A DNA stretch of 64,000 nucleotides, taken from the NCBI GenBank assembly GCA_018823835.1, contig JAHJHT010000002.1:1116001-1180000 (forward strand), read 5' to 3'. Positions within the stretch are counted from its first letter, which is position 1; the number at the start of each line of letters is the position of its first letter. The notes beneath the pieces were generated by a model. The model worked only from the letters and a program-made list of their open reading frames with translations, was not told where the DNA came from and searched no databases. Shown here piece after piece: positions 11,192 to 19,300 of this stretch. The stretch is from Alphaproteobacteria bacterium (GTDB taxonomy: Bacteria; Pseudomonadota; Alphaproteobacteria; Rhizobiales; Rhizobiaceae). A program made the position numbers and the translations under genes.

Positions 11192-11362
11192 ATGACGTCG
11201 CATACACTTTACGTAACCGCTGCCTACGCCATCTCGGCCGTCGGCATCGGGGGTCTCATCGCCTGGATCCTGCTCGACCAGCGGGCGCGCCGGCGCGACA
11301 TGGCCGAGATCGAGGCCGCCGGCCTGCGCCGACGGTCCGAGCGCAAGGAGGCCAGGCCGTGA
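11192..11362 (+). CDS. ccmD: Heme exporter small protein CcmD
   Basis: This 56-aa peptide is too short for the ORF track. One transmembrane helix (HTLYVTAAYAISAVGIGGLIAWILLD) is followed by a basic cytoplasmic tail (QRARRRDMAEIEAAGLRRRSERK). Size, topology and tail are those of CcmD, which holds CcmE with CcmC and CcmA/B during heme loading. Its stop overlaps the GTG start of ccmG by four bases (GTGA). Its usual partner ccmC is not in the window. Confidence 0.88.
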   Translation: MTSHTLYVTAAYAISAVGIGGLIAWILLDQRARRRDMAEIEAAGLRRRSERKEARP

Positions 11363-11943
11363 CAGCGCGGACCGCCGAACCGCGGTCGCGGCGGCTGCTG
11401 GTGCTGTTGCCGGTGGCTCTCTTCTTCGTGCTTGCCGCGCTGTTCCTGATGCAGCTGGTGTCCGGCCGCGACGTGGCCGAAATTCCGTCGGCACTGATCG
11501 GCCACGCGGCACCGCAGACAAGCCTGCCGCCGCTTGAAGGCACGGGCATGCCGGGCATCGAAAGCAGCGGCTTTGCCGGCAAGGTGACCGTGTTGAATGT
11601 ATGGGCTTCCTGGTGTGGGCCCTGCAGGGACGAGCACCCCTTCCTGCTTGGCCTGTCACGCGATTCGCGGATCGAACTGGTCGGGATGAACTACAAGGAC
11701 GAGCCGGACAATGCGCGCCGCTTCCTCGGCAGCTTCGGCAATCCCTACAAGGCGATCGGCGTGGACGAGGCTGGGCGGGCAGCGATCGACTGGGGCGTCT
11801 ACGGCGTGCCGGAAACATTTGTCGTCGGACGAGACGGCAGGATCCTGTTCAAGCATGTCGGGCCGCTGACAGAACAGTCGCTGGCCCGGACCCTGATGCC
11901 GGAAATCGAGAAGGCGCTTGCTGCGCCGTCACCTGCGAGCTGA
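11359..11943 (+). CDS. ccmG: Thiol:disulfide interchange protein CcmG/DsbE
   Basis: The GTG at 11359 gives 194 aa. An N-terminal signal anchor (LLVLLPVALFFVLAALFLMQLV) is followed by a periplasmic thioredoxin domain with NVWASWCGPCRDEHP (active-site WCGPC at about residue 82) and the cis-proline region GVYGVPETFVVGRDGRI. CcmG reduces the heme-binding CxxCH motif of apocytochromes c. The 528-aa ORF starting at 10357 merely runs through ccmB and ccmD in another frame. A strong hairpin follows. Confidence 0.93.
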   Translation: MTARTAEPRSRRLLVLLPVALFFVLAALFLMQLVSGRDVAEIPSALIGHAAPQTSLPPLEGTGMPGIESSGFAGKVTVLNVWASWCGPCRDEHPFLLGLSRDSRIELVGMNYKDEPDNARRFLGSFGNPYKAIGVDEAGRAAIDWGVYGVPETFVVGRDGRILFKHVGPLTEQSLARTLMPEIEKALAAPSPAS

Positions 11944-11979
11944 TTCCCGCGATTCGATTGGCCCTATCCCTTGAATGGA

Positions 11980-12002
11980 AAGGGCGCCCAGCGGGCGCCC
12001 TT
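11980..12002. terminator. Hairpin between ccmG and DUF1127 genes
   Basis: AAGGGCGCCC-AGC-GGGCGCCCTT is a perfect 10-bp stem lying between convergent genes. There is no clear T-tract on either strand, so it probably serves both directions weakly or protects 3' ends. Confidence 0.6.
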
Positions 12003-12011
12003 GATCTGAAG

Positions 12012-12179
12012 TCAGCCGTAAATTTCCTTGTAGGCCTGACGCAGCATGTCGGTGCGGTCGGCGCGCAGGTCGGCGAGGTCGCGTGAGGACAGGCTGGCGA
12101 TCTCGTCGGCCATCCGGTTGAACCGGCGGCGCTTGGCGAGACGGCTGCGGGCACCCGAGATAAGGTTCTGAATGATCAT
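12012..12179 (-). CDS. DUF1127 small arginine-rich protein
   Basis: This 55-aa protein starts at the ATG at 12179, behind AAGGAGCC (the ORF track extends it upstream without support). The basic helix RSRLAKRRRFNRMADEIASLSSRDLADLRADRTDM is the DUF1127 domain. Small DUF1127 proteins in rhizobia and Agrobacterium bind RNA and affect phosphate and central carbon metabolism, so an RNA-chaperone-like role is possible. It stands alone between the ccm cluster and carbonic anhydrase. Confidence 0.85.
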   Translation of the reverse strand: MIIQNLISGARSRLAKRRRFNRMADEIASLSSRDLADLRADRTDMLRQAYKEIYG

Positions 12180-12388
12180 GGTGAGGCTCCTTGATGGGCC
12201 GCCTTGCGGCGACTGAATAGACTGTTCCTCCCTGATAGGTGAAAGGTAGTACCGATTTGGTGCGGCGCAACATATGATGCCGCAATGCAGCAATGCGTTG
12301 AATGCGCAGCTGGGCAATCTGCCTAAAGAATTGGCAGAATCCGGTCTTCTGGACTTGAGTCTGGAAGAAGAGGAGCTTGAGAGCGCCT

Positions 12389-13036
12389 CTAGGCGGCGTC
12401 AGGCCGCTCGAAGTCGCCTGTATCGCGGTTCATGACCCAGAGTTCGCCGGACGAAATGTCGAACCACGCGCCGGACAAGGTAAGCCGCCCCTTGCCCTCA
12501 AGGATTTTCACGCAGGGGAATGTGCGCAGGTTTGCGATCGAATAGCGGATCGAGATGCGTTCCAGCGAGGTCTGCCGCTCGCCGGGGGTCATCATGGTGT
12601 TGCCCGTCACGGATTCCGCGGCGGGTGCAACGAGGCTCATCCACTTGCCGATAAAGTCGCCGGGCGACAGCGGCGACGAGGAAGGGTCGAGCGCAGCGCG
12701 GATGCCGCCGCAGCGGCCGTGACCCATGACGACGATGTTCTTCACCTTCAGGCCCTGCACCGCAAATTCGAGTGCGGCCGAGGTCGAGTGATACTCGCCA
12801 TCGGGCTCGTAGGGCGGAACCAGGTTGGCGACGTTGCGCACGACGAAGAGTTCGCCGGGCCCGGCATCGAAAATCGATTCCGGCGCCGCGCGGGAGTCGC
12901 AGCAGGCGATGATCATGGTTTCGGGTGTCTGCCCTTCGCGTGCGAGGGAGCGGTAACGCCCACTCTCGGAAGGATAGCGCCCGCTCATGAAGTTGCGGTA
13001 GCCGGTGAGGAGATGATCTGGCAGATGAACGGACAT
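12389..13036 (-). CDS. Beta-class carbonic anhydrase
   Basis: This protein of about 215 aa hydrates CO2 to bicarbonate. The zinc ligands are visible: CCDSR (Cys and the Asp/Arg dyad) and GHGRCGG (His and Cys). The stretch FVVRNVANLVPPYEPDGEYHSTSAALEFAV is typical of the family. I choose the internal ATG (MSVHLPDHLL), which aligns with the usual beginning of these enzymes; the ORF-track start adds 14 residues. It is probably monocistronic, divergent from the TRAP operon. Confidence 0.92.
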   Translation of the reverse strand: MSVHLPDHLLTGYRNFMSGRYPSESGRYRSLAREGQTPETMIIACCDSRAAPESIFDAGPGELFVVRNVANLVPPYEPDGEYHSTSAALEFAVQGLKVKNIVVMGHGRCGGIRAALDPSSSPLSPGDFIGKWMSLVAPAAESVTGNTMMTPGERQTSLERISIRYSIANLRTFPCVKILEGKGRLTLSGAWFDISSGELWVMNRDTGDFERPDAA

Positions 13037-13194
13037 CGCACGAATTAACGGCAAAACCCGCTGCGCCGCAATGCGCAAATGCGACGCCGGCGGGGTCTGG
13101 CGGGCAATCAGCCCGAGATCGGCGCCTGCGCCGGGCTGGCGGGTGCAACCGGGGGCGGCCGGGCGATATAGCTGCTTGCTACACGGGAAAGCTG

Positions 13195-13258
13195 CAAGTA
13201 GCTTCTACTTGTCTGAGAAATAGCGGCCGCGTTCGCATTTCTACCGGGAGGACAAGTA
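13195..13258. promoter_or_regulatory. Inverted repeat plus a third half-site upstream of the TRAP operon (candidate operator)
   Basis: CAAGTAG-CTT-CTACTTG (13195-13211) is a perfect 7-bp inverted repeat. A further half-site ACAAGTAT lies at 13252-13259. The 330-bp gap between carbonic anhydrase and dctP otherwise has no gene. Such repeats are typical binding sites for regulators of solute-uptake operons, but no regulator gene is adjacent. Confidence 0.45.
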
Positions 13259-13364
13259 TAGGCAGCCGGAATCAGCGGACGCACAGGCGCGGCCGTGGGC
13301 ACCGTTTCTGCCGCCGGAGGAGTGCCTGGCGCGGGTGCCTTTGAAATTATACGGAGGAACTACC

Positions 13365-14345
13365 TTGAAACGAGCTATCCCGCACATCCTGTTTTCCGCT
13401 GTGCTGTCCGGCGCCACGGCACTTTCGTCCGTCGCTCACGCCGAGACGGTGCTGAAATGGGCGCATGTCTATGAAGTCAGCGAGCCCTATCACACCTGCG
13501 CCGTCGAGGCGTCCGACAAGCTGAAGACGGCGACCGACGGGCGCTACTCGATCGAGGTTTTCCCGGCCAGCTCGCTCGGCAAGGAAGTCGACATCAACGA
13601 GGGCCTGGGTCTCGGCACCGTCGACATCATCTACACCGGCCAGCTGTTCGCCGGCCGCGCCTACGGCCCGATCGCCATCGGCGGTGCGCCCTACATGTTC
13701 CGCGACTACGATCACTGGGACAAATACCGCAATTCCGAGCTCTTCGCCGATCTGTCGAAGGGCTATGGCGACGCGACCGGCAACCACATCACCTCGCTGA
13801 CCTATTACGGCAAGCGCCACGCGACATCGAACGTCGACATCCAGAAGCCCGAGGACATGGCGGGCCTCAAGATCCGCGTGCCGAATGCGCCGCTCTACAT
13901 GATGTTCCCGAAGGCCGTCGGCGCCAACCCGACGCCGATCGCATTCGCCGAAGTGTACCTCGCGCTGCAGCAGGGCACGGTCGACGCGCAGGAGAATCCA
14001 CTGCCGACGATCCAGGCCAAGAAGTTCTACGAGGTGCAGAAGTACATCACGCTCACCGGCCACATCACCGACGCGCTGCTGACCATCGTCGGCGGCCCGG
14101 CCTGGAACGCCATGGATGCGGCGGACCAGACGGCGCTCGAGGGCGTGCTCGACGATACCGCCACCTGCGCCACGGAGCAGATCATCCAGAAGGAAAAGGA
14201 GCTCGTGCAGTGGTTCCGCGACCAGAAGGTGACGGTCAACGAGATCGACATCACGCCGTTCCGCGAAGCGACGATGAAGCTTCACAACGGCGAGGACGCG
14301 ACCTGGGACCAGGCCACCTACGACAAGCTGCAGTCGATCAAGTAA
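13365..14345 (+). CDS. dctP: TRAP transporter solute-binding protein, DctP family
   Basis: A TTG at 13365 preceded by GGAGGA at ideal spacing gives 326 aa. The signal peptide (KRAIPHILFSAVLSGATALSSVAHA) then starts exactly there; the GTG at 13335 would bury it. The mature protein has the DctP fold, with the ligand-carboxylate region KIRVPNAPLYMMFPKAVGANPTPIAFAEVYLALQQGTVDAQENP, including the arginine (KIRV) that clamps the substrate carboxylate. It delivers an organic acid from the periplasm to the DctQM permease encoded downstream. The exact substrate cannot be read. Confidence 0.9.
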   Translation: MKRAIPHILFSAVLSGATALSSVAHAETVLKWAHVYEVSEPYHTCAVEASDKLKTATDGRYSIEVFPASSLGKEVDINEGLGLGTVDIIYTGQLFAGRAYGPIAIGGAPYMFRDYDHWDKYRNSELFADLSKGYGDATGNHITSLTYYGKRHATSNVDIQKPEDMAGLKIRVPNAPLYMMFPKAVGANPTPIAFAEVYLALQQGTVDAQENPLPTIQAKKFYEVQKYITLTGHITDALLTIVGGPAWNAMDAADQTALEGVLDDTATCATEQIIQKEKELVQWFRDQKVTVNEIDITPFREATMKLHNGEDATWDQATYDKLQSIK

Positions 14346-14413
14346 GAGCTGCCTGACCACCATCGAGCGCGGCGGCAGCCAGCCGCCGCGCCTTTCCCCT
14401 CGGAGCTTGCCCG

Positions 14414-14986
14414 ATGTCGGCTGACAAGAATGCCCCGGTCGCGGAATCGTCCATCGCGGACCTCATCCACGCCGAGGACGAAGACCTGTCCGGCTACCAG
14501 TGGGACGATTCGCTGGTCCTGGGCGTATTCTGGGCGCTTGCCTTCGTCGTCTTCCTGCAGTTCTTCACCCGCTACGTCCTGAACAACTCGCTCGGCTGGA
14601 CCGAGGAGATCGCGCGCTTCCTGCTGATCGCGGTCACCTTCCTCGGCGCCATCATGGCGGTCCGGAAGGAGAGCCACATCGCGGTGGAACTCGCCTACCG
14701 ATGGCTGCCGCGGCGGGCACGCTACACGCTGCAGATCGCCATCGACGTCATCTCCATCGTCTTCTACGGCTTCATGGGCTTCCTCTGCACGCAGATGGCG
14801 GGCAAGACCCAGCAGATGATGGTGTCGATCAACCTGCCCAAGTCGTCGCTCTACTGGTTCACCGCGGCCTGCTTCCTGGCCATGACGCTCTACGCCATCA
14901 AGGTGGCGTGGCAGCACCTGCGCACCGGCACCAGCCGGCTGATCGACCCGGAGAGCGCCAAGGCGGTGCTCGGCCCTTCCCTCTGA
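14414..14986 (+). CDS. dctQ: TRAP transporter small permease, DctQ family
   Basis: This 190-aa protein has four transmembrane helices (about residues 35-55, 65-90, 105-130 and 145-165). It carries the family motif NNSLGWTEEIARFLLIAVTFLGAIMAVRKESHIAVELAYRWLP. It forms the scaffold subunit with DctM. It lies 68 bases after dctP and 13 bases before dctM, in one operon. The acidic N-terminal segment (LIHAEDEDLSGYQWDD) is cytoplasmic and longer than in many homologues. Confidence 0.9.
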   Translation: MSADKNAPVAESSIADLIHAEDEDLSGYQWDDSLVLGVFWALAFVVFLQFFTRYVLNNSLGWTEEIARFLLIAVTFLGAIMAVRKESHIAVELAYRWLPRRARYTLQIAIDVISIVFYGFMGFLCTQMAGKTQQMMVSINLPKSSLYWFTAACFLAMTLYAIKVAWQHLRTGTSRLIDPESAKAVLGPSL

Positions 14987-14999
14987 CCGCGGGCACCTC

Positions 15000-16280
15000 A
15001 TGCTCCTGACCCTTCTCTTTGTCATGGTCTTCGCGCTGATCGCCTTCGGCGTACCTGTTGCGATCGCGCTGGCCGGCTCCTCGGCCGTTTTCATCCTGCT
15101 CGACGGCAATGTCCCGGGGCTGGTGGTGGCGCATCGCATGATCAACGGCGTCGATTCCTTCCCGCTGCTGGCCGTGCCCTTCTTCATCCTGGCCGGCAAC
15201 CTGATGAACACGGCGGGCATCACCGAACGCATCTTCGATTTCGCCAAGGCGCTGATCGGCTGGCTGCCGGGCGGGCTTGGCCACGTGAACATCGGCGCGT
15301 CGGTGATTTTTGCCGGCATGTCCGGCGCGGCTGTCGCCGATGCGGGCGGCCTCGGCGCCATAGAGATCAAGGCCATGCGCGACGCAAAATACGACGCGGG
15401 CTTCGCGGTCGGCATTACCGCCGCCTCGTCGACCATCGGGCCGATCATACCGCCGTCGCTGCCGATGGTGATCTACGGCGTCGTGGCCGGCGCATCGATC
15501 GGCCAGCTCTTCGCCGCCGGCTTCATTCCCGGCCTGCTGATGGCGGTGGCGCTGATGGCGATGGTCGCCTTCTACGCCCATCGCTACAAGTATCCGCGCG
15601 ACCAGGCCTTCAGGATGTCCATCCTCGGCACGGCCTTCACGCGCGCGTTCCTGTCGCTGCTGACGCCGGTCATCATCGTCGGCGGCATCCTGTCGGGCGC
15701 CTTCACCCCGACCGAAGCCGCGATCGCGGCCTGCGCCTGGGCGCTCTTCCTCGGCCTGTTCGTCTACCGCACGCTGACGGTCCGGCGGTTCCTCAAGGTG
15801 TCGCTGGATACGATCGAGACCACGTCGGTGGTGCTGTTCATCGTCGCCGCAGCGTCGATCTTCGCCTGGATCCTGACCTCCAACCGCGTGCCGGAGCACT
15901 TTGCCGCTCTGATCCTAAGCGTGTCAGACAACCCGATCGTGATTCTGCTTCTGATCAACGCCATCCTTTTGGTGGTCGGCTGCTTCATGGAAACCGTTGC
16001 GGCGATCACCATTCTCGTTCCCGTTCTGCTGCCGATCGCGGTCAGCGTCGGGGTCGACCCGGTGCATTTCGGCGTGATTCTGGTGCTCAACCTGATGATC
16101 GGCCTGCTGACGCCGCCGGTCGGCATGGTGCTCTACGTGCTGTCGCGGGTGGCCAAGGTGCCGTTCGAGCGCTGCGTCACCGCGACGCTTCCCTTCCTCG
16201 TTCCGCTGTTCGTCGTGCTGATGCTGGTGACCTTCTTCCCGATCTTCACCATGTGGCTGCCAACGTTGCTCTACCGCTAG
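15000..16280 (+). CDS. dctM: TRAP transporter large permease, DctM family
   Basis: This 426-aa protein (family 425-430) has about twelve membrane segments. The sodium/substrate hairpin motifs appear as SVIFAGMSGAAVADAGGLGAIEIKAM and TAASSTIGPIIPPSLPMVIYGVVAGASIGQLF, and the repeat-related FTPTEAAIAACAWALFLG and NLMIGLLTPPVGMVLYVLS follow. It catalyses sodium-driven uptake of the ligand handed over by DctP. It is the last gene of the operon; the CUCCUCCC-loop sRNA lies downstream. Confidence 0.93.
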   Translation: MLLTLLFVMVFALIAFGVPVAIALAGSSAVFILLDGNVPGLVVAHRMINGVDSFPLLAVPFFILAGNLMNTAGITERIFDFAKALIGWLPGGLGHVNIGASVIFAGMSGAAVADAGGLGAIEIKAMRDAKYDAGFAVGITAASSTIGPIIPPSLPMVIYGVVAGASIGQLFAAGFIPGLLMAVALMAMVAFYAHRYKYPRDQAFRMSILGTAFTRAFLSLLTPVIIVGGILSGAFTPTEAAIAACAWALFLGLFVYRTLTVRRFLKVSLDTIETTSVVLFIVAAASIFAWILTSNRVPEHFAALILSVSDNPIVILLLINAILLVVGCFMETVAAITILVPVLLPIAVSVGVDPVHFGVILVLNLMIGLLTPPVGMVLYVLSRVAKVPFERCVTATLPFLVPLFVVLMLVTFFPIFTMWLPTLLYR

Positions 16281-16354
16281 GCGGGCGCGAGACGCGGCTA
16301 GCAGCTTTACGGCCACCTGCGACATTTTGCCTATATGTCAGGCACATTGACCTA

Positions 16355-16383
16355 TTGCCGAATCATTGGGCAAGACCTAGATT
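16355..16383 (+). promoter_or_regulatory. Promoter of the CUCCUCCC-loop sRNA
   Basis: TTGCCG-N17-TAGATT lies directly upstream of the first hairpin and gives a start near 16388-16390. This makes the RNA independent of the TRAP operon. Confidence 0.5.
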
Positions 16384-16387
16384 GCAG

Positions 16388-16504
16388 TTGTTGGCCATCT
16401 ACTCCTCCCAGATGCGATGCCAACTCCGAGCGGTCCGCACCTCCTCCCGCGGGTCGCCTCAGATCGAGCCCGCTGCCACCTCCTCCCGGCAGCGGGCTTT
16501 TTTT
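16388..16504 (+). ncRNA. Small RNA with three CUCCUCCC (anti-Shine-Dalgarno) hairpin loops, alpha-r14 / cuckoo type
   Basis: About 117 nt in three hairpins. Hairpin 1 pairs GTTGGC-CATCT with AGATG-cgat-GCCAAC around the loop ACTCCTCCC. Hairpin 2 pairs GAGCGG-TCCGC with GCGGG-TCGCCTC around ACCTCCTCCC. Hairpin 3 is the terminator GCCCGCTGCC / GGCAGCGGGC with loop ACCTCCTCCC and seven Ts. Every loop exposes a sequence complementary to ribosome binding sites. This architecture and length are those of the alphaproteobacterial alpha-r14 (cuckoo) sRNA family, thought to repress many mRNAs by masking Shine-Dalgarno sequences. It has its own promoter. Confidence 0.85.
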
Positions 16505-16603
16505 ATGCCCGGTTCCGGGTCCAGTGCGCTGCACGCAGGCTTGGTGCATCCAGCCAAGGCGGAAGCCCGCAGCAGATAATCAGGCCAGCAGGTTCAAGGC
16601 GCT

Positions 16604-17863
16604 TCAAGCGTCGTTTTGTGGGCCGTTCGCCGGCAATTCAACGACGAAACAGGCGCCGCCCTCGGGCACCATCTCGTAGCGCACCGAGCCGCCGTGGTGG
16701 ACGGCGATCTGGCGCACCAGGGAGAGGCCGATTCCCCAGCCTCCCGCGCTCTCGCTGCGCCCGCTCGGGCGGTAGAAGGGTTCGAAGATGCGGTCACGCT
16801 CGCCTTCCGGAATGCCGTCACCGCAATCGCGCACGACCAACCGCACGACCGGTCCATCGCGTCGGACATGCGCCGTCACCGGCGGCGCGCCGTGCCGCAG
16901 GGCGTTCTGGATCAGGTTGCGCACCAGCCGCCGCAGCAGGCGTGCGTCGCCCGACACGGTGGCCGGAGACCCGGTGACCGCGACATCGCTTCCGGCCCCC
17001 TCCTCGGCTGTGAGGGCGAGCAAGTCGACGTCTTCGACGCGTTCGGGTCTGCGCACATGGTCAAGCCGGCTGGCAAGCAGGATCTCCTCCACGAGGGCAT
17101 CGAGCTCGCCGAGGTTCTTGATGATCTCGTCGCGCGTCCTGTCGCTTGCCGACCGCTCGTAAAGGTCGATCGCCATGCGCAGCCGCGCCAGGGGCGAGCG
17201 CAGTTCATGGCTGGCATTGGCGAGCAGCGAGCGGTGCGCGGCAACAAGCCGCTCGATCTGCCCGGCCGCCTCGTTGAAGCTCTTGGCAACGGCCGCGACC
17301 TCGTCGCTGCCTGAGACAGGAACGCGCCGGGACAGGTCGCCGCCGCCCCAGACCTCCACTCCCTTGCGCAGGCTTTCGAGGCGGCGGGTCAGCTGGCGCA
17401 CGACGGGGTAGGCAGCAATGCCGATGACGGCCGCGACCAGCACCAGCGATCCGAGGGGATTGCGACGCCCGGGACCGAGGGGCTGATCGGACCGCAAGGC
17501 TACGTAGCGGCCATCGGCAAGCTCCGTCGCAAAGCCCCGTCGTCCCTCGCGCCTTGCTTCGCGATGCGGCCTGTCGAGGGGCGGAGGCGGCGATGAGCCG
17601 GCTGCGGCGATGAGCCGGCGGTCAGGCCCATAGACGGCGATGTCGGCATCGAGGGCGTCGGAAAGACGGTCGAGCGTCGCGGACAGGACCACCGGGTCGT
17701 CCCCGGCGGGCAGCATGTCCGCGATGAAGCGGTCTCGCCGCCCGGCCCAGCCACGATCCTCATCGTCCTGCCCGATGCGCACGAGCAGCGCGCTGCCGAC
17801 AGCGACGATTACTAGGCTGGCCAGGAGCGTCAGGTATATCTTGAGGAAAAGGCGACTGCGCAT
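16604..17863 (-). CDS. Sensor histidine kinase of a Spy-linked two-component system
   Basis: This 419-aa kinase has TM1 (YLTLLASLVIVAVGSALLV), a periplasmic sensor of about 120 residues rich in Arg/Pro, and TM2 (LGSLVLVAAVIGIAAYPVV). A HAMP segment, the H-box ASHELRSPLARLRMA, the N-box NLIQNALRHG, DCGDGIPEGERDRIFEPF and GWGIGLSLV follow. It phosphorylates the response regulator encoded immediately upstream (2-base gap). The architecture is that of CpxA/RstB/BaeS-like envelope or metal sensors, and the neighbouring Spy-like protein supports an envelope-stress role. The signal itself is not visible. Confidence 0.9.
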   Translation of the reverse strand: MRSRLFLKIYLTLLASLVIVAVGSALLVRIGQDDEDRGWAGRRDRFIADMLPAGDDPVVLSATLDRLSDALDADIAVYGPDRRLIAAAGSSPPPPLDRPHREARREGRRGFATELADGRYVALRSDQPLGPGRRNPLGSLVLVAAVIGIAAYPVVRQLTRRLESLRKGVEVWGGGDLSRRVPVSGSDEVAAVAKSFNEAAGQIERLVAAHRSLLANASHELRSPLARLRMAIDLYERSASDRTRDEIIKNLGELDALVEEILLASRLDHVRRPERVEDVDLLALTAEEGAGSDVAVTGSPATVSGDARLLRRLVRNLIQNALRHGAPPVTAHVRRDGPVVRLVVRDCGDGIPEGERDRIFEPFYRPSGRSESAGGWGIGLSLVRQIAVHHGGSVRYEMVPEGGACFVVELPANGPQNDA

Positions 17864-17865
17864 GC

Positions 17866-18567
17866 TTAGCCTTGCCCATCCTGCTGGCGGGCGAAGACAT
17901 AGCCCGCGCCGCGTACGGTGATGATGCGCCGCGGATGCTTCGGATCGTCCTCGACCGCCGCGCGGATGCGCGAGACGTGGACGTCGATGGAGCGGTCGAA
18001 CGCGTCGAACTCCTCGCCGCGCACGAGATCCATCAACTGTTCGCGCGACAGGACACGGCCGGCATTGCCGGCGAGTGCGACGAGCAGGTCGAACTGGTGG
18101 CTTGTCATCTGGCGCTCCTGTCCGTCGAGGCGCACCTGGCGCGAACCGGGATCGATCTCGAGCCGACCGAAGCGCAGCACCCGGTCGCCGTCCGAACGTC
18201 CGCCCTGACGACGGCGCAGGATCGCCTTGATGCGGGCCAGAAGCTCGCGCGGGTTGAAGGGCTTGGGCAGATAGTCGTCGGCGCCGAGTTCCAGGCCGAC
18301 GATGCGGTCGGTCTCCTCGCCCTTGGCGGTCAGCATCAGGATCGGCACGTCTGACGTCGCGCGTATGCGGCGGCAGGTCTCGAAGCCGTCGATGTCAGGC
18401 AGCATGATGTCGAGAATGACGATGTCGGGCGAGCGACGGGCCAGGTCGGCTATGCCGGCGTGGCCCGTCGCTGCGGAATGAACGGTGTAGCCATTGCCCG
18501 ACAGGTAGTCGGCGATCATGGCGGACAGGCGCGTGTCGTCGTCGACGATCAGGACCTGCTCCGCCAT
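17866..18567 (-). CDS. OmpR/PhoB-family response regulator
   Basis: This 233-aa protein has a receiver domain at residues 1-115, with the acidic pair in VDDD and phospho-acceptor Asp in DIVILDIMLPDIDG. The switch residues are in LTAKGEETD and the conserved Lys in DDYLPKPFNP. A winged-helix domain follows, with QVRLDGQERQMTSHQFDLLVAL and the recognition segment SIDVHVSRIRAAVEDDPKHPRRIITVRGAGYVF. It pairs with the downstream kinase and probably controls the Spy-like gene upstream, which is transcribed in the same direction 27 bases away. Confidence 0.93.
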   Translation of the reverse strand: MAEQVLIVDDDTRLSAMIADYLSGNGYTVHSAATGHAGIADLARRSPDIVILDIMLPDIDGFETCRRIRATSDVPILMLTAKGEETDRIVGLELGADDYLPKPFNPRELLARIKAILRRRQGGRSDGDRVLRFGRLEIDPGSRQVRLDGQERQMTSHQFDLLVALAGNAGRVLSREQLMDLVRGEEFDAFDRSIDVHVSRIRAAVEDDPKHPRRIITVRGAGYVFARQQDGQG

Positions 18568-18594
18568 GCTTGCGTTACTCCGCCAGGAACCGGA

Positions 18595-19167
18595 CTACCA
18601 CCGGCCGTGCCCGTGCCGGCCATGGCCGCCACGCTCGCCGCGCTCCTTGAAGTGCTTGGCAAGCTGGGCGCGCTGCTCCGGGGTCAGGACCTCGGCGGCG
18701 TCGAGGACCGCGGTCGTCATCTTGCGCGAGGCCTCGTCGATTGCCGCGACGCGGTCGGCGCGAAGCTTCTCGGCCGCTGCCCGATCGATGGTCGGCGCCG
18801 CAAGCAAATCGGCGATCTGGCCGCGCGTATCGCGGAAATCCTCGACCATGGGCACGACCTCGTCGCGGGCCGAACCGAAGATTTCCTTCAGCTTCGTCGC
18901 CTGCTCCGGCGTCGCGTCGATCTCGTCGAGCATGTAGTCGAGCCGGCGCTCGCCGAAATGCTTGCCACGCATCGAGACCTGCATCGCCTTGCCGTCGGAG
19001 CCGTGCATGCCGAACTGCGCTGCGGCGATGTCGCTGCCCTTGGCCGAGGCGAGGCCGAGACCGGCAAGCGCGGCGATGGCCAGCGAACCCATGGCCAGCC
19101 GACGGCCCCAGCCGCTGTTGCTGGCGGCAGCTTCGGGAGTGTGAATTTCCTGCTTCTCGGGTTCCAT
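18595..19167 (-). CDS. Spy/CpxP-like periplasmic protein with His-rich tail
   Basis: Starting at the ATG at 19167 (GGAAG upstream) gives 190 aa. There is a short cytoplasmic leader, one membrane or signal segment (RRLAMGSLAIAALAGLGLA), then a helical domain with two LTPEQ-type motifs (IDATPEQATKLKEIF and LTPEQRAQLAKHF) characteristic of the Spy/CpxP/ZraP fold. The protein ends in GGHGRHGHGRW, a histidine-rich tail that could bind metal. ZraP-like proteins repress their own two-component systems. Here the protein is the first gene of the same operon as the regulator and kinase, suggesting feedback. Confidence 0.8.
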   Translation of the reverse strand: MEPEKQEIHTPEAAASNSGWGRRLAMGSLAIAALAGLGLASAKGSDIAAAQFGMHGSDGKAMQVSMRGKHFGERRLDYMLDEIDATPEQATKLKEIFGSARDEVVPMVEDFRDTRGQIADLLAAPTIDRAAAEKLRADRVAAIDEASRKMTTAVLDAAEVLTPEQRAQLAKHFKERGERGGHGRHGHGRW

Positions 19168-19300
19168 GATCGTCTTCCTTTCATCATGCAGCACCATCGC
19201 TGCGATGATCCAAGGCTAGCGGCGTCAGGTTTCCTGCTTAGCGGGGGAATGTAAAGATATGCAAAGCTGCTGCCGCCCGGCAGGCGGGCGGCAATGACCC

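Noticed and set aside
10357-11943. 528-aa ORF seeming to fuse an unknown domain to CcmG
   Set aside because: The first two thirds are an alternative frame of ccmB and ccmD. CcmG starts at the internal GTG at 11359, where ccmD ends.
13108-13302. Minus-strand ORF of 64 aa in the TRAP upstream region
   Set aside because: No ribosome site or recognisable domain, and it overlaps the inverted repeat.
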